A stretch of DNA of 64,000 nucleotides from Brevibacterium moorei (GTDB lineage: Bacteria; Actinomycetota; Actinomycetes; Actinomycetales; Brevibacteriaceae), in the NCBI RefSeq assembly GCF_024580735.1, contig NZ_JANIJX010000009.1, forward strand, positions 56,939-120,938, given 5' to 3'. The notes under the pieces were generated by a model that saw only the letters and a list, made by a program, of their open reading frames with translations, searched no databases and was not told the origin of the DNA. Shown here in pieces: positions 45,255-53,114 of this stretch. A program made the position numbers and the translations under genes. Numbering within the stretch: the stretch's first letter is position 1; every line of letters starts with the position of its first letter.

Positions 45255-45932
45255 GTGAGTCCGCGAATCCCCGAACGTCCCGCCCCGGTGCGGGTGCTGG
45301 TCGTCGACGACGAGCCCATGGTGCGCAACTTCGTGGGCGGCTACCTGGACACGGTCCCGGCCATCGAGGTTGTGGGAACCGCCGCCAACGGGGCCGAGGC
45401 CCTGGAACAGTACGCGCTGCACTACCCCGAGGTGGTGCTGATGGACTTGGCGATGCCGGTGATGGACGGGTTCGAGGCCACCGCCAGGCTGGCGGCCCTG
45501 GCCCCCGCACCCACGATCGCAGTGCTCACCACTCTGGACGCCGGCGATGACGTGGCCCGGGCGGTGGCGGCCGGAGCCGTGGGCTACATCTTCAAGAACG
45601 AGGACCCACAGGCCCTGGCCGCAGCGATCCTGCGGATCGCCGCGGGCGACGGCTTCATGTCCGGTGGTGCCACCGCCACCCTGCTGGCGCAGATCCACCG
45701 CGACACCACGCTGGTACAGCGCTCCCAGGCCCGCGAACGGGTGGCCCTGCTGTCCCCGCAGGAGTTCGAGGCCGCGAAACTGGTCATCGAGGACCTGACG
45801 GACCAGCAGATCGCCGCGCGCATGTTCCTCTCGGAGACCACCGTCAAGAGTCACCTGAAAAGTGCCAGGCGGAAACTGGGCGTGGGCACCAGGACGGGCC
45901 TGGCGCTCGCCGTGGATCGCGCGCTGCGGTAG
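45255..45932 (+). CDS. Response regulator, NarL/FixJ type
   Basis: A 225-residue regulator. Receiver domain with acidic pair in VLVVDDEPMVRN, phospho-aspartate D64 in VVLMDLAMPVMDG, the switch Thr in AVLTTLDAGD and the Lys in GYIFKNEDP. The C-terminal LuxR-type helix-turn-helix is LLSPQEFEAAKLVIEDLTDQ, then RMFLSETTVKSHLKSARRKL. The GTG at 45255 lies 18 bases after the kinase. It pairs with the preceding kinase. Targets are unknown, though the neighbouring DUF4352 gene is a candidate. Confidence 0.9.
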   Translation: MSPRIPERPAPVRVLVVDDEPMVRNFVGGYLDTVPAIEVVGTAANGAEALEQYALHYPEVVLMDLAMPVMDGFEATARLAALAPAPTIAVLTTLDAGDDVARAVAAGAVGYIFKNEDPQALAAAILRIAAGDGFMSGGATATLLAQIHRDTTLVQRSQARERVALLSPQEFEAAKLVIEDLTDQQIAARMFLSETTVKSHLKSARRKLGVGTRTGLALAVDRALR

Positions 45933-45959
45933 GCGGGACGGGACAGTACGAACCGGCGG

Positions 45960-46640
45960 CTACTCCAGCCCGGCCACGTATTCCGGGACGGCCCGCTGGG
46001 GCAGGATGATCGGCAGATCGGGTGCGCCGGCCTCGGCCAGGGCAGCCGCCAGCGCCTCCCGGTGTTCGGTCCGGAAGCCCATGCAGTCCAGGACGACCCC
46101 GATGGGTGTGCCGTCGCGCAGAACGGAACGCGCGACCTCGGCTGCGGGGAAGGGCTGATAGGGCGAGGCCGAGGAGAAGCTGCGGCGCTGCGTCACCGGC
46201 TCCCACTTGCCCTCGAGGAAGGGCCGTTGTTCTGCCGCCGGCATCACCACGTGCAGGTGCGCCCCCAGACCCCCGTCCACCACGGCCCGCCGCAGCACCT
46301 CATCGGGGAAGATCAGCGGCACCGGTGAGCGCAGGCCCTCGAAGGTGCCCGTGCACAGCACGACGATGGCGCTGCAGTCCCCGGCGATCTCGTCGATGCG
46401 CTGCTGGAGTCCGCGGGATACGGCGGACTTGAGCACCTTGACCTCGGTCCCGTCGGCCATCCGGGACACGTAGACCGTGTGCCCGGCGGCGACGTCGTCG
46501 GGTCCCGGCGCGAAATCGCGGTGCACGGCATCCAGGCTCAGCCCGTCCAGGGCACCGCCCTCGACGAAGTCGAACCCGGCGAAATTGCCCGTGATGTCGA
46601 CTCGCGGGGACTGTCCGATGGTCAGCAGGCCGATGGTCAT
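45960..46640 (-). CDS. AroM-family protein
   Basis: A 226-residue AroM-like protein. The family start MTIGLLTIGQSPRVDITGNF is diagnostic, and two further blocks (SAIVVLCTGTFEGLRSPVPL and GVVLDCMGF) fit a Rossmann-like, aspartate/glutamate-racemase-like fold with paired cysteines (LCTGTF and LDCMGF). Such a cysteine pair is used by racemases and decarboxylases of the Asp/Glu racemase superfamily. E. coli AroM is uncharacterised. Its start overlaps the DUF1177 stop (TGATG), so it is the last gene of the OPT-DUF917-DUF1177-AroM array. Confidence 0.85.
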   Translation of the reverse strand: MTIGLLTIGQSPRVDITGNFAGFDFVEGGALDGLSLDAVHRDFAPGPDDVAAGHTVYVSRMADGTEVKVLKSAVSRGLQQRIDEIAGDCSAIVVLCTGTFEGLRSPVPLIFPDEVLRRAVVDGGLGAHLHVVMPAAEQRPFLEGKWEPVTQRRSFSSASPYQPFPAAEVARSVLRDGTPIGVVLDCMGFRTEHREALAAALAEAGAPDLPIILPQRAVPEYVAGLE

Positions 46641-47587
46641 CAGGCCTCCTTGTACAGGTGGCCCAGCGAGCCGTAGAGGCGCTGCAGGATCGCGACCTCA
46701 TCGTCCTTGACGAAGTGCACATCGCCCTTGCCGAAGCCCTTGGCGACTTCGATGGCGAAGCGCACGGCATCGGCGATGTCGATCTCGTGGCTGGCCCCGG
46801 TGGCCGAGCCCGGCACCAGGGATTCGGTTGTGATGGCCACGCCCACGACCGGCACCTCGGCGGCAGTGGCCGGCTGCACGATGCTGTTGACGTGGTGGAC
46901 GCCATTGCCGTACGGGGTGATGTCCTGATTGGTGATCGGGAAGGTCACGGCGGGCCGGCCGGTGGCGATCTCCAGAACGTCGAGCAGGTCATCGGGCACT
47001 GCCATGACATAGCCGTCGAGGATCGCCGGGGTGATGGAGATGCCCTTGACGTTGACCAGCTTATTGCCCTTGGTCGTGTCGATGGACAGGATCGCGTCCA
47101 TCGCCTCATCGACCTCGTGGCGGTTCATGATCCCCATGTCCACGGGGGAGTCCATGAATTCCACGGGCTTGTGCGGGCGGGTCGGGGCGTCGGGGCAGAC
47201 GTGGGTGGCCACGATGACGTCGCCGGGCAGCCGGTCGCCCAGTTCGGCCATCCGGACCAGCTTCCAGGCGGTCGCGATGGCCGAGGCCGCTCCGTCGCCG
47301 TCCGAGGTGAAGCCGATCCGGGTGGGCCTGGCACCCAGGCCACCCAAGCGGCCGATGACGCCCAGGGTCCGCGCCGAGCCACCCGCGGCCTTGCCGTCGG
47401 TGCCCTTGATCGTGACCTTGACGAAGTCGGTCGAGCCCTTGTCGGTGCCGACCGGCTGCACGCTGACGGCGACGATTCCCTGGGCCGAGGCCTCGGGGGC
47501 GGCCGCTGTGAGTGCCTGGGCGACCGCCTGGCCGCTGGCCTGCGGGGAGTCGAGGATTTCGAGTGTGTCCAGTACCTGCTTGAGCAT
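46640..47587 (-). CDS. DUF1177 family protein
   Basis: A 315-residue protein of a family with no known function. Seen: a short N-terminal helix with LEILDSPQASGQAV, followed by GTDKGSTDFVKVTIKG, the glycine-rich LGVIGRLGGLGARPTRIG and GFTSDGDGAASAIATAWKLV. Possible ligand or metal residues lie in VIVATHVCPDAPTRPHKPVE and FMDSPVDMGIMNRHEVDEAM. It has no signal peptide. ATG 47587 follows AAGGAC. It lies between DUF917 (46-base gap) and AroM (overlap). The three-family association suggests successive steps on one small molecule; this is inference. Confidence 0.83.
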   Translation of the reverse strand: MLKQVLDTLEILDSPQASGQAVAQALTAAAPEASAQGIVAVSVQPVGTDKGSTDFVKVTIKGTDGKAAGGSARTLGVIGRLGGLGARPTRIGFTSDGDGAASAIATAWKLVRMAELGDRLPGDVIVATHVCPDAPTRPHKPVEFMDSPVDMGIMNRHEVDEAMDAILSIDTTKGNKLVNVKGISITPAILDGYVMAVPDDLLDVLEIATGRPAVTFPITNQDITPYGNGVHHVNSIVQPATAAEVPVVGVAITTESLVPGSATGASHEIDIADAVRFAIEVAKGFGKGDVHFVKDDEVAILQRLYGSLGHLYKEA

Positions 47588-47633
47588 GATGTCCTTACTG
47601 TGGTGGTGAAATGGTGCTGTGTCGGTGAACGGC

Positions 47634-48707
47634 TTACTGGTGGGCCACGATCGGCTTGCCGAGTATGGGTTCGATCCCCGCCAGCAGATCGGCGTCGAAC
47701 ATGCTGGCGCCCAGGCGCAGCCGCGATTTGTCCGCCGTGATGACGGTGAGGGACTGTCCCCGTTCGATTCTGGCGGAGACGACGGGGGCACCGGTTTCGG
47801 TGTCCAGGGTCATGATGAGGTCGGGGAAGGTCGCCAGGCGCTCGCCTGCGAGCTCGGCGGTCATGTACTCGTTCCAGAAGGTCAGTTCGCAGTTGCGCGA
47901 GCCATCGCCCAGGGTTACGGTGCCCACGTCGAAGCCGCCCTCCTGGCGCAGCTCGACACCGTCCACCGTGCCGGTGAAGCACACGTTCCCGCCCAGGAAG
48001 TCCACGACATTGGCGATCTTCTCGGCCCCGGTGGTCCCTGCCAGGTGGGCCCGGCCCAGGTCGATGGCGAAGCCGATGCCGCCGGCCGCGCCGTATTCGC
48101 GCACCCGCTGAATGCTCACCGGGTTGCGGCACACGCCCACCATGCCGCCTGCGGTCACGGACAGGGCGCGGACCGCGGCGGCGGCCGTGTTCAGGTTGCC
48201 CGCCACGTGCCCGGTCAGGGCCGCGGTTCCGGCGCCGCCGGCGAAGGCCTGGACCGAGGTGTACTCGGGCTCCTTCTGCAACTGCAGGGCGCCCATCACC
48301 CCGGTGGGGTGGGCCCTGCCGTTCGAGGGTGCGTCGAGGACCGGCAGGCCAAGGGCCGCCGCCTGCAGCCAGCCGTTGATGGTGGTGGCGGGTCCGTTCT
48401 CATTGGTCATCAGCGCGGCCAGTTCGCCTTCGACGGCACCTGCCAGTTCGCGCACGCTGGCGATCAGCTGGGCCTCGTCGATATGGGCCGCGGCGGCCGA
48501 GGGCGCACCGACCAGGGCCACACAGGCGACTGTGGCCAGCGGGCTCAGCTCGTCTAGCGATACCAGGGTGGGTGCGGGCAGGTGGCCGTCGAAGATCTGC
48601 TCGACGCGGGCCAGGCCGTCGGCCAGATGGCCGCCGCCCCCGCCGCCGAGGACGCCGCCGCCGTAGACCGCCGCGATTCCGTCTTCGCGGGTCAGGGTTC
48701 TAGACAT
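47634..48707 (-). CDS. DUF917 / S-methyl-thiohydantoin desulfurase-like protein
   Basis: A 357-residue protein of the DUF917 family, whose Pfam entry is, to my memory, now named after S-methyl thiohydantoin desulfurase. The family's glycine-rich start is GIAAVYGGGVLGGGGGGHLA. Other blocks are ATVACVALVGAPSAAAAHID, GWLQAAALGLPVLDAPSNGR, AHPTGVMGALQLQ and the C-terminal ITADKSRLRLGASMFDADLL. Related genes sit near hydantoinases and oxoprolinases. It likely hydrolyses a cyclic amide or thio-compound, or supports such an enzyme. It begins 4 bases from the end of the OPT gene. Confidence 0.83.
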   Translation of the reverse strand: MSRTLTREDGIAAVYGGGVLGGGGGGHLADGLARVEQIFDGHLPAPTLVSLDELSPLATVACVALVGAPSAAAAHIDEAQLIASVRELAGAVEGELAALMTNENGPATTINGWLQAAALGLPVLDAPSNGRAHPTGVMGALQLQKEPEYTSVQAFAGGAGTAALTGHVAGNLNTAAAAVRALSVTAGGMVGVCRNPVSIQRVREYGAAGGIGFAIDLGRAHLAGTTGAEKIANVVDFLGGNVCFTGTVDGVELRQEGGFDVGTVTLGDGSRNCELTFWNEYMTAELAGERLATFPDLIMTLDTETGAPVVSARIERGQSLTVITADKSRLRLGASMFDADLLAGIEPILGKPIVAHQ

Positions 48708-48710
48708 GTT

Positions 48711-50351
48711 CTACCGTGCCTTCCAGAGTGAGGAGAAGAAGCTGTACAGGGCGTCGCCGGCGATGAAGCCGGCTGCCAGGGTGAAGGACATGGCCTCACC
48801 CTTCTCGCCCCAGATTTTGAGGATGATGAAGCGCAGGACGATGCCCACGAGCACCGCCCAGCCGGCCAGCGGGTTGACGATGAGCAGCCCGGTGGCGAAC
48901 ATGATGCCGACCTGGCGCTTGGGTCCGCCGATCAGCTGCACGATGGCCCCGGGGATCGCCCAGATGAGCAGCTGACGGCCCACCTCGCCGCCGATCCCGT
49001 GCTCGATCGTGGTGGCGAAGACCTTGTCGACCGGCGGGATGAGTCCCTGGGAGAACAGGGTGTCGTGGGCGATGGCCACGACGACGAAGGCGACCACGAA
49101 GCCCACGATGCCGGCCTTGAGCTGCTGGCGGCGACCGTAGATCTCCTCCTGGACGCTGACGCCGCGGCGGATCAGGGCACCCGTTTTGAAGTCGTAGCCC
49201 ATATCTGCGAAGGCGGGTCCGGAGGCCGCGACATAGCCGGTGAGCAGCGCCAGGGCCACCGGTGGGAAGCCCAGCAGCAGACCCAGCATGAGCGAGATGA
49301 GGGTGACGGCGAAGGCGGGGAACCAGCCGGAGTGCATGGCGGCGATGCCGACGATGATCTCGTGGCAGAAGGTGATGACCCCGGCGAAGATCACGAAGCC
49401 CACGATCACCAGGGGTGACATGTGGCTGATCAGCCCGCCGAGCAGAGCCAGGATCAGGGCGCCGGCCATGAACAGCACATTGCCGGTCAGGAAGGCTTTG
49501 CGGACGTCGGATTCGCTGCGGGTGGCCTCGGTCCGGCCCACGCCCTTGACGCTCTCGGCCTTGGCCGCATCCTGGGCGGCACTCTGCTGGGTGGCGCCCT
49601 GCCGCTTCTTCCGTCCGGCATTGATCATCATGAAGACGAACTGCAGCAGGGCCACCAGGCCCGCGCCGATCATCATGCCGTGCGGGATGTAGAGGGCGTT
49701 GATGTCGATGCCGAACCAGGGTTCGGCGTAGCCGTTGACGACCAGGCCGATGCCGAAGAAGGCCAGGGCCCAGATATTGCCGATGAAGGCCACACCGAAG
49801 GCGGACATGGAGATGCCCAGCGAACTGCCGATCAGGCCCAACACGATGCCGGCGCCCAGCAGCCAGGCCTTCTTGCCGCCCTGATCGCCGGCCTTCATCG
49901 CCTCGGCGGTGGCCACACCGGAGGGCCAGGATTCATTGGCCGAGAAGAAGCGTGAGTCGAAGACGCGGTAGAAGATGAAGACGTCGATGGCCAGGGCGAT
50001 GCCGGAGCCGATCAGCAGGGGCCAGACCAGCTGGGGCAGCCCCATGGCGTACGGGATGCCGATCGGCAGCAACAGGCTGTTGGCCGCGCCGAAGGTGGCC
50101 GAGGAGATGGTCGTCTGAATGAGGTTCTGCGATTCCATCGAGCGGAACTGCTTGAACCAGCCCAGCGGGATGCGGGCGATGATCATGGCGATGAGAACGC
50201 CGATGATCGAGGTGTTCGGGGTGACGCCCAGCTGGGCGATCAGCTGCATGCCGATGATCGATCCGAACACCGCGACCACGATCGACACGATCACGAAGAC
50301 CGTGTTCTGGGTCCGTTTCGACACGGTCCCGGTGAGGGTGTTGTCAGTCAT
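48711..50351 (-). CDS. OPT-family oligopeptide (or metal-chelate) transporter
   Basis: A 546-residue membrane protein of the OPT family with about 14 hydrophobic segments. Landmarks are SMESQNLIQTTISSATFGAA near the start, FYRVFDSRFFSANESWPSGV with the family's NESWPSGVATAEA motif, and GYDFKTGALIRRGVSVQEEI. OPT proteins import small peptides or metal-nicotianamine-like chelates with protons. ATG 50351 is preferred; a GTG 9 bases upstream is possible, and neither has a strong ribosome-binding site. It is the transporter of the DUF917-DUF1177-AroM array. Confidence 0.9.
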   Translation of the reverse strand: MTDNTLTGTVSKRTQNTVFVIVSIVVAVFGSIIGMQLIAQLGVTPNTSIIGVLIAMIIARIPLGWFKQFRSMESQNLIQTTISSATFGAANSLLLPIGIPYAMGLPQLVWPLLIGSGIALAIDVFIFYRVFDSRFFSANESWPSGVATAEAMKAGDQGGKKAWLLGAGIVLGLIGSSLGISMSAFGVAFIGNIWALAFFGIGLVVNGYAEPWFGIDINALYIPHGMMIGAGLVALLQFVFMMINAGRKKRQGATQQSAAQDAAKAESVKGVGRTEATRSESDVRKAFLTGNVLFMAGALILALLGGLISHMSPLVIVGFVIFAGVITFCHEIIVGIAAMHSGWFPAFAVTLISLMLGLLLGFPPVALALLTGYVAASGPAFADMGYDFKTGALIRRGVSVQEEIYGRRQQLKAGIVGFVVAFVVVAIAHDTLFSQGLIPPVDKVFATTIEHGIGGEVGRQLLIWAIPGAIVQLIGGPKRQVGIMFATGLLIVNPLAGWAVLVGIVLRFIILKIWGEKGEAMSFTLAAGFIAGDALYSFFSSLWKAR

Positions 50352-50452
50352 ACCGGCCACGCTAGTGGTGTGGGCCCGGCCACTGATATGCCCGGAACGG
50401 GGAAAATCCCGCAGCCCGATTTCCCGGGTGGGAAACCAGGATTACGCGGGTG

Positions 50453-51670
50453 TTACTCCAGCGGGGACTCCGGTAGGAATGTCAGGTACAGGATGATCTT
50501 CGCGGGGAAGGCCGGCAGGTCCAGGCCGGTGATCTCCGCGATTCGGTGGAGTCGGTGGTTGACGGTGCGCCGGTCCACGGCAAGCCGTGCCGCGGTGTCC
50601 GAGGCATTGCACTCGGATCCTGCATAGGCCGCCGCGGTCGAGGCCAGGATCGGGTCGGCGGCCGTGAGTACCGTGCGGATGTGCTCGGCATAGCGGGTGA
50701 AGCCCGCCCCGCCACGTTTGAGCAGGGCCAGGGACTGCAGACCGCCGTCGCCGCGGGTGAACACCCTGGTGCGGTCGTGATCCGGCGGGGCCATGCTCAG
50801 TAGCGCCCTGGCCTCGGCCTCCGCTCGCTCGGTGCGTTCGGTGCCGTCGGAGATGACGCCGAGCCCCAGGTTCAGTCGCCAGCCCAGGTCCTGCAGGGCC
50901 GAGCGATAGAGCGCTTCGAGGGCTGCAGGGTCCATCGGCCGGGCGAAGCGCAGCTGCTGGACGAGCTCGATCCGGTCGGCGGAGTGGACGATGTGCGAAT
51001 CCACGGTCTCCACCGGCCCTCCGGCGGCCAGCAGGGCGCTCTGCAGGGCCAGGCCTGCCAGCCGGGCCACCGATTCGTGGTCGAGGATCCGGTCGGCCGG
51101 ATGCCCGCCCACGCCCGCGGTCAGGGTCGTGACCGCACAGCCGACCGCGTCCTCGGCCCCGGAAGGGACGGCGGGCGCGTCGGGATGCCGGAATTCGTTG
51201 AGCCGGCCCATGACGAGCATGAACAGCTTGTCGCCGAGGATGGCGACCAATCGGGTCGCGGTGTTGTCCTCGGTGCGCGGGACCGGCGTGGGCAGGCGCG
51301 AGTTGACCAGGTGGACGAAGGCGAAGATCTGCCCGTGATAGGTCAGCGGGATGATCGTGCGGCGGTATCGGAAGGACTGGTCGCCCGGGATCGCGATATA
51401 GGTCCGCCCCGAACGCGACCAGATCCGCAGGGACTTCTCGAACCCGGCGACCGAGGGCTGCGATAACGGTGTGAAGTCCCACCGCCAGTCGTCCGGGTGC
51501 GGTGCCGAATGGGTGAACAGCAGCCGCCCGGAGACGTCCTCGATGTAGACCGCGCCGGACAGCGTGCGCACCAGGTAGTCCAGGGTGGGGGTCAGGTCCC
51601 GGTAGGCGGGCAGGCGCAGCTCGGCCTCGATGCGGTCTGCGTCTACCGTCGCCTCATCGCCTACCGTCAC
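50453..51670 (-). CDS. PucR-type transcriptional regulator
   Basis: A 405-residue regulator. The C-terminal PucR helix-turn-helix is ECNASDTAARLAVDRRTVNH followed by RLHRIAEITGLDLPAF. The middle has a GGDEF-like (CdaR-type) segment and the N-terminus a GAF-like sensor region (GAVYIEDVSGRLLFTHSAPH). PucR relatives control purine and amino-acid breakdown and often activate adjacent operons. Its GTG start is 1 base after the aminopeptidase stop. It precedes the OPT gene by about 100 bases and reads in the same direction, so it probably controls this array. Confidence 0.87.
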   Translation of the reverse strand: MTVGDEATVDADRIEAELRLPAYRDLTPTLDYLVRTLSGAVYIEDVSGRLLFTHSAPHPDDWRWDFTPLSQPSVAGFEKSLRIWSRSGRTYIAIPGDQSFRYRRTIIPLTYHGQIFAFVHLVNSRLPTPVPRTEDNTATRLVAILGDKLFMLVMGRLNEFRHPDAPAVPSGAEDAVGCAVTTLTAGVGGHPADRILDHESVARLAGLALQSALLAAGGPVETVDSHIVHSADRIELVQQLRFARPMDPAALEALYRSALQDLGWRLNLGLGVISDGTERTERAEAEARALLSMAPPDHDRTRVFTRGDGGLQSLALLKRGGAGFTRYAEHIRTVLTAADPILASTAAAYAGSECNASDTAARLAVDRRTVNHRLHRIAEITGLDLPAFPAKIILYLTFLPESPLE

Positions 51671-51671
51671 T

Positions 51672-52985
51672 TCACCGCCTGAAGGCCTGTGCCAGGGCGT
51701 CGTGCAGGGCCGCGATATCGGCCACCGCGCACATCTCGCGGGCCGAGTGCATCGACCACAGGGCCGGTCCCACGTCGACGGTGGTGACGCCGAGGCGCTG
51801 GGCGGTCAGTGGGCCGATCGTGGTGCCGCACGGCATCGTGTTCTTCGAGACGAAGGGCTGGGAGTGCACGCCGGCGGCCGCGCAGGCGCGCTCCCATACG
51901 GCGGTGCCCAGGGCGTCCGTGGCGTAGCGCTGCTGCGCGTTGATCTTCAGCAGGGGGCCGGCGCCCAGGTGCGGGCGCACGACCGGGTCGTGGTGGCCGG
52001 GGAAGTTCGGGTGGACCGCGTGCCCGGCATCGGAGGAGATGCACACGCTGGCGGCGATGGCCCGCAGATAGTCCTCGGCCGGACGGGTGGAACCCGGGTG
52101 CAGGGCCTCGACGATGCGGTGGGTGATGTCGGACAGGATGGGGCCCGAGGCCCCCGAGCGGGTGCCTGAGCCGACCTCTTCGTGGTCGAAGGCGGCGAGC
52201 AGGGCGACCGAGGTGATGGCATCCGGGTCGACCGCGGCCAGTGCCGTGACGGCCGGGTAGACCGAGGCCAGGTTGTCCAGGCGCGGCGAGGCCAGGAATT
52301 CCCGGTGGGCGCCGAAGAGTGCGGGCCGTTCGGCCGGGATGGTGTGCACATCGTAGCCGGCGATCTGCTCGGCCGTGACTCCGGCGGATTCGGCCAGCAG
52401 GCCCAGTACCAGGGAGGAGGCGGAGGCGTTGTCGGCCGATCCGGTGATGTGCTCCAGGCCGATGATCGGCTGGGTGTGCTGCTGCTTGTCCAGCATGAGC
52501 TTCTCATTGGCCGAACGGTCCAGGTGGATGGCCAGCTGCGGGATGCGGCCGATCGGTTCGGTGTGGGCCAGGACGACGCGGCCGTCGGTCAGGGCCAGGC
52601 GGCCGGCGAAGCACAGTTCGCGGTCCAGCCAGGAGTTCAGGATGGGTCCGCCGTAGATCTCCACACCCACCTGGTTCGCGCCCTCGTGGGTGAAGTCGGG
52701 CAGGGGCTTGAGTTTGAAGGCCGGGGAATCGGTGTGGGTGCCCACGATTGTGAATGCGGTGGATTCCGGGAGCGTCGACGGGATCGCCCAGGCCGCCAGG
52801 GAGCCCTCGCGCACCACGACATAGCGTCCGCCCGGCTCCAGGTCCCAGGCCCGCGTCTCGTCCAGCTCCGTGAAGCCCGCTGCCACCAGGGCGTCGCGCG
52901 CGGTGGCCGCCGCGTGGTAGGAGGTGGGGGAGCCGACGACGAAGTCGATGAGGCCCTGGGCGTGTGATGTGGGTGCGGAAGTCAT
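51672..52985 (-). CDS. M18-family aminopeptidase
   Basis: A 437-residue zinc aminopeptidase of the M18 family (ApeB/aspartyl aminopeptidase type). It shows the first metal region VGTHTDSPAFKLKPLPDF, the bridging glutamate region AAFDHEEVGSGTRSGASGPI, the SSDAGHAVHPNFPGHHDP segment and the final histidine in ADIAALHDAL. It removes acidic N-terminal residues from peptides in the cytoplasm, consistent with the OPT peptide transporter downstream. It shares a 1-base gap with pucR. M18 enzymes occur widely, so its presence here need not be specific to the array. Confidence 0.9.
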   Translation of the reverse strand: MTSAPTSHAQGLIDFVVGSPTSYHAAATARDALVAAGFTELDETRAWDLEPGGRYVVVREGSLAAWAIPSTLPESTAFTIVGTHTDSPAFKLKPLPDFTHEGANQVGVEIYGGPILNSWLDRELCFAGRLALTDGRVVLAHTEPIGRIPQLAIHLDRSANEKLMLDKQQHTQPIIGLEHITGSADNASASSLVLGLLAESAGVTAEQIAGYDVHTIPAERPALFGAHREFLASPRLDNLASVYPAVTALAAVDPDAITSVALLAAFDHEEVGSGTRSGASGPILSDITHRIVEALHPGSTRPAEDYLRAIAASVCISSDAGHAVHPNFPGHHDPVVRPHLGAGPLLKINAQQRYATDALGTAVWERACAAAGVHSQPFVSKNTMPCGTTIGPLTAQRLGVTTVDVGPALWSMHSAREMCAVADIAALHDALAQAFRR

Positions 52986-53043
52986 ACACGCATTCTAGGC
53001 ACAGTGGTCCCGGGCACAGGGGTGGTGTTGGACCTGAATGCGC

Positions 53044-53077
53044 AACGGGGCCCCACTCCGAGGAGTGGGGCCCCGTT
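53044..53077. terminator. Strong terminator hairpin after the LPXTG protease
   Basis: Perfect 16-base arms (53044-53059 and 53062-53077) with a 2-base centre (effectively a 4-base loop CGAG) form a very GC-rich stem, AACGGGGCCCCACTCC paired with its complement. It is 3' of the protease gene and 5' of the aminopeptidase gene. On the leftward transcript no long U-tract follows (TTGCGC). Confidence 0.8.
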
Positions 53078-53082
53078 CTTCC

Positions 53083-53101
53083 GAGGTGATCAGATCACCT
53101 C
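53083..53101. terminator. Second dyad in the protease 3' region
   Basis: GAGGTGATC (53083-53091) and GATCACCTC (53093-53101) form a perfect 9-base inverted repeat around a single base. It sits 13 bases past the protease stop and 5 bases before the larger hairpin. The tandem hairpins may terminate and stabilise the protease mRNA. Confidence 0.65.
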
Positions 53102-53114
53102 AGAACGAAGAAGC

